Shown in pieces: positions 14,044-14,290 of a DNA stretch of 14,290 bases. The first letter of the stretch is position 1; each line of letters starts with the position of its first letter. The DNA is from Massilia sp. GTDB taxonomy: Bacteria; Pseudomonadota; Gammaproteobacteria; Burkholderiales; Burkholderiaceae_D. Location of the stretch: assembly GCA_003520365.1 (NCBI GenBank), contig DOUW01000259.1, forward strand, positions 1 through 14,290. The letters run 5' to 3'. Under the pieces are notes generated by a model. The model saw only the letters and a program-made list of their open reading frames with translations, ran no database searches and was not told where the DNA came from. Both the position numbers and the translations under genes were made by a program.

Positions 14044-14290
14044 ATTCCGCCTCAGCGCACGCTCGCTCTCGCGCCTGGAGGGCGTGCACCCTGACCTGGT
14101 CAAGGTCGTCAAGCGCGCCATCGAATTGACTGAGGTCGATTTCATGGTGACCGAGGGCGTGCGCACCGCTGCGCGCCAGCAGCAGCTGGTCGCGGCCGGT
14201 GCCTCGCAGACCTCGCGCTCGCGCCACCTGCCGACGGCGAACAAGTGCGGGATGTCCTGCGCGGTCGACCTGGCCGCCATGATCGGCGCC
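14030..14290 (+). CDS. Endolysin, M15 peptidase family (partial, cut by right edge)
   Basis: The first 87 residues are visible, starting at ATG 14030 inside the holin gene. They match phage endolysins of the M15 zinc peptidase family (VanY/L-alanyl-D-glutamate peptidase type), which cut peptidoglycan peptide bridges. The N-terminal part has LSARSLSRLEGVHPDLVKVVKRAIELT, then FMVTEGVRTAARQQQLVAAG, the usual substrate-cleft helix. Zinc-ligand motifs follow: His66 in SRSRHL and Asp80 in CAVDLA. The distal His and catalytic Glu lie beyond the window. There is no signal peptide or signal-anchor, so export depends on the holin just upstream. The segment between the ligands contains two cysteines (Cys73, Cys77). 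Confidence 0.88.
   Translation, partial: MTTNKFRLSARSLSRLEGVHPDLVKVVKRAIELTEVDFMVTEGVRTAARQQQLVAAGASQTSRSRHLPTANKCGMSCAVDLAAMIGA

Noticed and set aside
1..14290. tRNA genes, CRISPR arrays, insertion sequences and attachment sites
   Set aside because: None was visible: coding is almost continuous and the few gaps contain only terminators and ribosome binding sites.

Overview
The window is one uninterrupted, rightward block of late genes from a long-tailed (siphovirus-type) phage or prophage. All genes lie on the + strand, and they are tightly packed, mostly with overlapping stop and start codons. Base composition is high GC, except for patches in the tail-tip gene. The gene order and protein types (phiE125 gp8-like connector, HK97 gp10-like protein, tail tip with a hydrophobic N-terminus, DUF6950, LydA-like holin, M15 endolysin) suggest a phage of a high-GC proteobacterium, most likely a betaproteobacterium (Burkholderiales such as Oxalobacteraceae or Burkholderia). 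That host assignment is inference. No integrase, att site or bacterial gene is present, so prophage and free phage cannot be told apart.

Layout. (1) 1-1971, head completion and neck: end of an unknown gene, head-tail connector, head-closure (SPP1 gp16-type) protein, HK97 gp10-like protein, and tail terminator. (2) 2035-3379, tail tube and chaperones: major tail protein with an inserted FCCH-like domain, then G and GT tail assembly chaperones joined by a programmed -1 frameshift at an A AAA AAC heptamer. (3) 3407-5965, tape measure protein of 852 residues. (4) 5965-13111, tail tip: distal-tail-like protein, a second tip protein, a DUF6950 (NlpC/P60-like) protein, a 1639-residue central tail-tip/host-specificity protein with several repeated and apparently exchanged domains, and a small accessory protein. 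(5) 13137-14290, a circularly permuted NlpC/P60-type (YiiX-like) protein, then the lysis genes: a three-segment LydA-like holin and an M15 peptidase endolysin cut by the right edge.

Four terminator-like hairpins with T-tracts lie between genes of this apparent single operon, after the tail terminator, GT, distal-tail-like and permuted-peptidase genes. Two of them, 11.6 kb apart, are nearly identical and bracket the tail module. Late transcription must therefore be antiterminated, or these hairpins tune the relative levels of the genes.

I do not see a wholly undescribed system here. The points most worth following are the frameshift, the paired terminators, the domain-shuffled tail-tip protein, the FCCH-like insertion in the tail tube, the two different papain-like-fold proteins in one tail/lysis region, and a possible dual-start holin.
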